Part shown: piece by piece, positions 63,966 through 64,000 of the stretch
Numbering within the stretch: position 1 is the stretch's first letter
Layout of the letters: each line of letters begins with the position of its first letter
Assembly: GCF_900167205.1 (NCBI RefSeq)
Contig: NZ_FUWW01000005.1
Location: 60,947 to 124,946 of the forward strand
Direction: 5' to 3'
Source of the DNA: Eubacterium coprostanoligenes
GTDB taxonomy: Bacteria; Bacillota; Clostridia; Oscillospirales; Acutalibacteraceae
Length of the DNA: 64,000 nt
The notes under the pieces: generated by a model
Database searches by the model: none
Seen by the model: only the letters and a program-made list of their open reading frames with translations
What the model was told of the DNA's origin: nothing
Program-made: the position numbers and the translations under genes

Positions 63966-64000
63966 AAAAATGCTGTAAGTTCGATACTTACAGCATTTTT
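63966..64000. terminator. terminator at the right edge of the window
   Basis: Perfect 15-bp stem AAAAATGCTGTAAGT / ACTTACAGCATTTTT with loop TCGAT, with A/T runs at both ends. Probably ends a minus-strand gene lying just beyond the window. Confidence 0.75.

Noticed and set aside
63699..64000. A gene upstream of argC
   Set aside because: No ORF with a start and ribosome site was found; the stretch holds the promoter, a possible ARG box and hairpins.

Overview
The window looks like a chromosome segment of a low-GC, Gram-positive anaerobe of the Clostridia (Bacillota), probably a gut member of the Ruminococcaceae/Oscillospiraceae or a relative. This is inferred from AT-rich intergenic DNA, strong AGGAGG-type ribosome sites, near-consensus TTGACA-17-TATAAT promoters, a glmS ribozyme, RNase J, KtrAB, a PyrK/PyrDB dihydroorotate dehydrogenase, tRNA genes with encoded CCA and a BspA-like leucine-rich surface protein. 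No phage, transposase, CRISPR or plasmid gene was seen. Assignment below class level is not supported by the sequence alone.

Layout. 1-1802: 3' part of a BspA-like LRR surface protein. 1969-5196 (minus): glmS behind a glmS ribozyme, then an M24 peptidase. 5317-7583: GH51 arabinofuranosidase, a small Cys-rich DUF6171-type protein and dUTPase. 7701-10580: TrkA-TrkH potassium uptake. 10624-13032: a small membrane protein, a MocR-type regulator whose PLP lysine is Asn, and a TatD-associated radical SAM protein. 13086-16956 (minus): a tandem array of unrecognised membrane-anchored proteins (family A) interleaved with small secreted proteins (family B), with a chimeric ORF and a decayed copy; this is the least explained locus. 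17218-19716: GH3 glycosidase. 19772-23938: small membrane protein, tRNA-Ser with tRNA-derived repeats beside it, KtrA-KtrB and a sialidase. 24120-31083: uvrB-uvrA, then upp and a uracil permease. 31148-35078: ylmH-trmO, an exported unknown protein, a DMT transporter and RNase HI. 35230-42120: RNase J, L9, DnaB, TilS, FtsH. 42174-43091: PfkB-family kinase. 43252-53152: nine-gene pyrimidine operon pyrC-carA-carB-pyrK-pyrD-pyrF-pyrE-pyrB-pyrI. 53222-53379: tRNA-Asp and tRNA-Thr. 53473-56493 (minus): purine nucleoside phosphorylase, mtnA and an MTA/SAH deaminase-like amidohydrolase. 56643-58493: BMP-type lipoprotein interrupted by InlB-like repeats. 58545-63698 (minus): argC-argJ-argB-argD-argF.

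How it fits together. The pyr operon encodes every step from glutamine/bicarbonate to UMP, and upp with the uracil permease supplies salvage. The arg operon makes citrulline from glutamate and shares carbamoyl phosphate, the CarAB product, with the pyr operon. The phosphorylase-MtnA-deaminase trio is consistent with recycling methylthioadenosine or 5'-deoxyadenosine, the latter a by-product of radical SAM enzymes such as the one at 12418. GH51, GH3 and GH33 genes point to use of plant and host glycans, although all three enzymes lack visible export signals. The points most worth a second look are the family A/B array and its 471-bp internal duplication, the BMP/InlB-repeat nested lipoprotein, the lysine-less MocR protein, a perfect palindrome over a tRNA promoter, and tRNA-Ser-derived fragments next to the tRNA-Ser gene.
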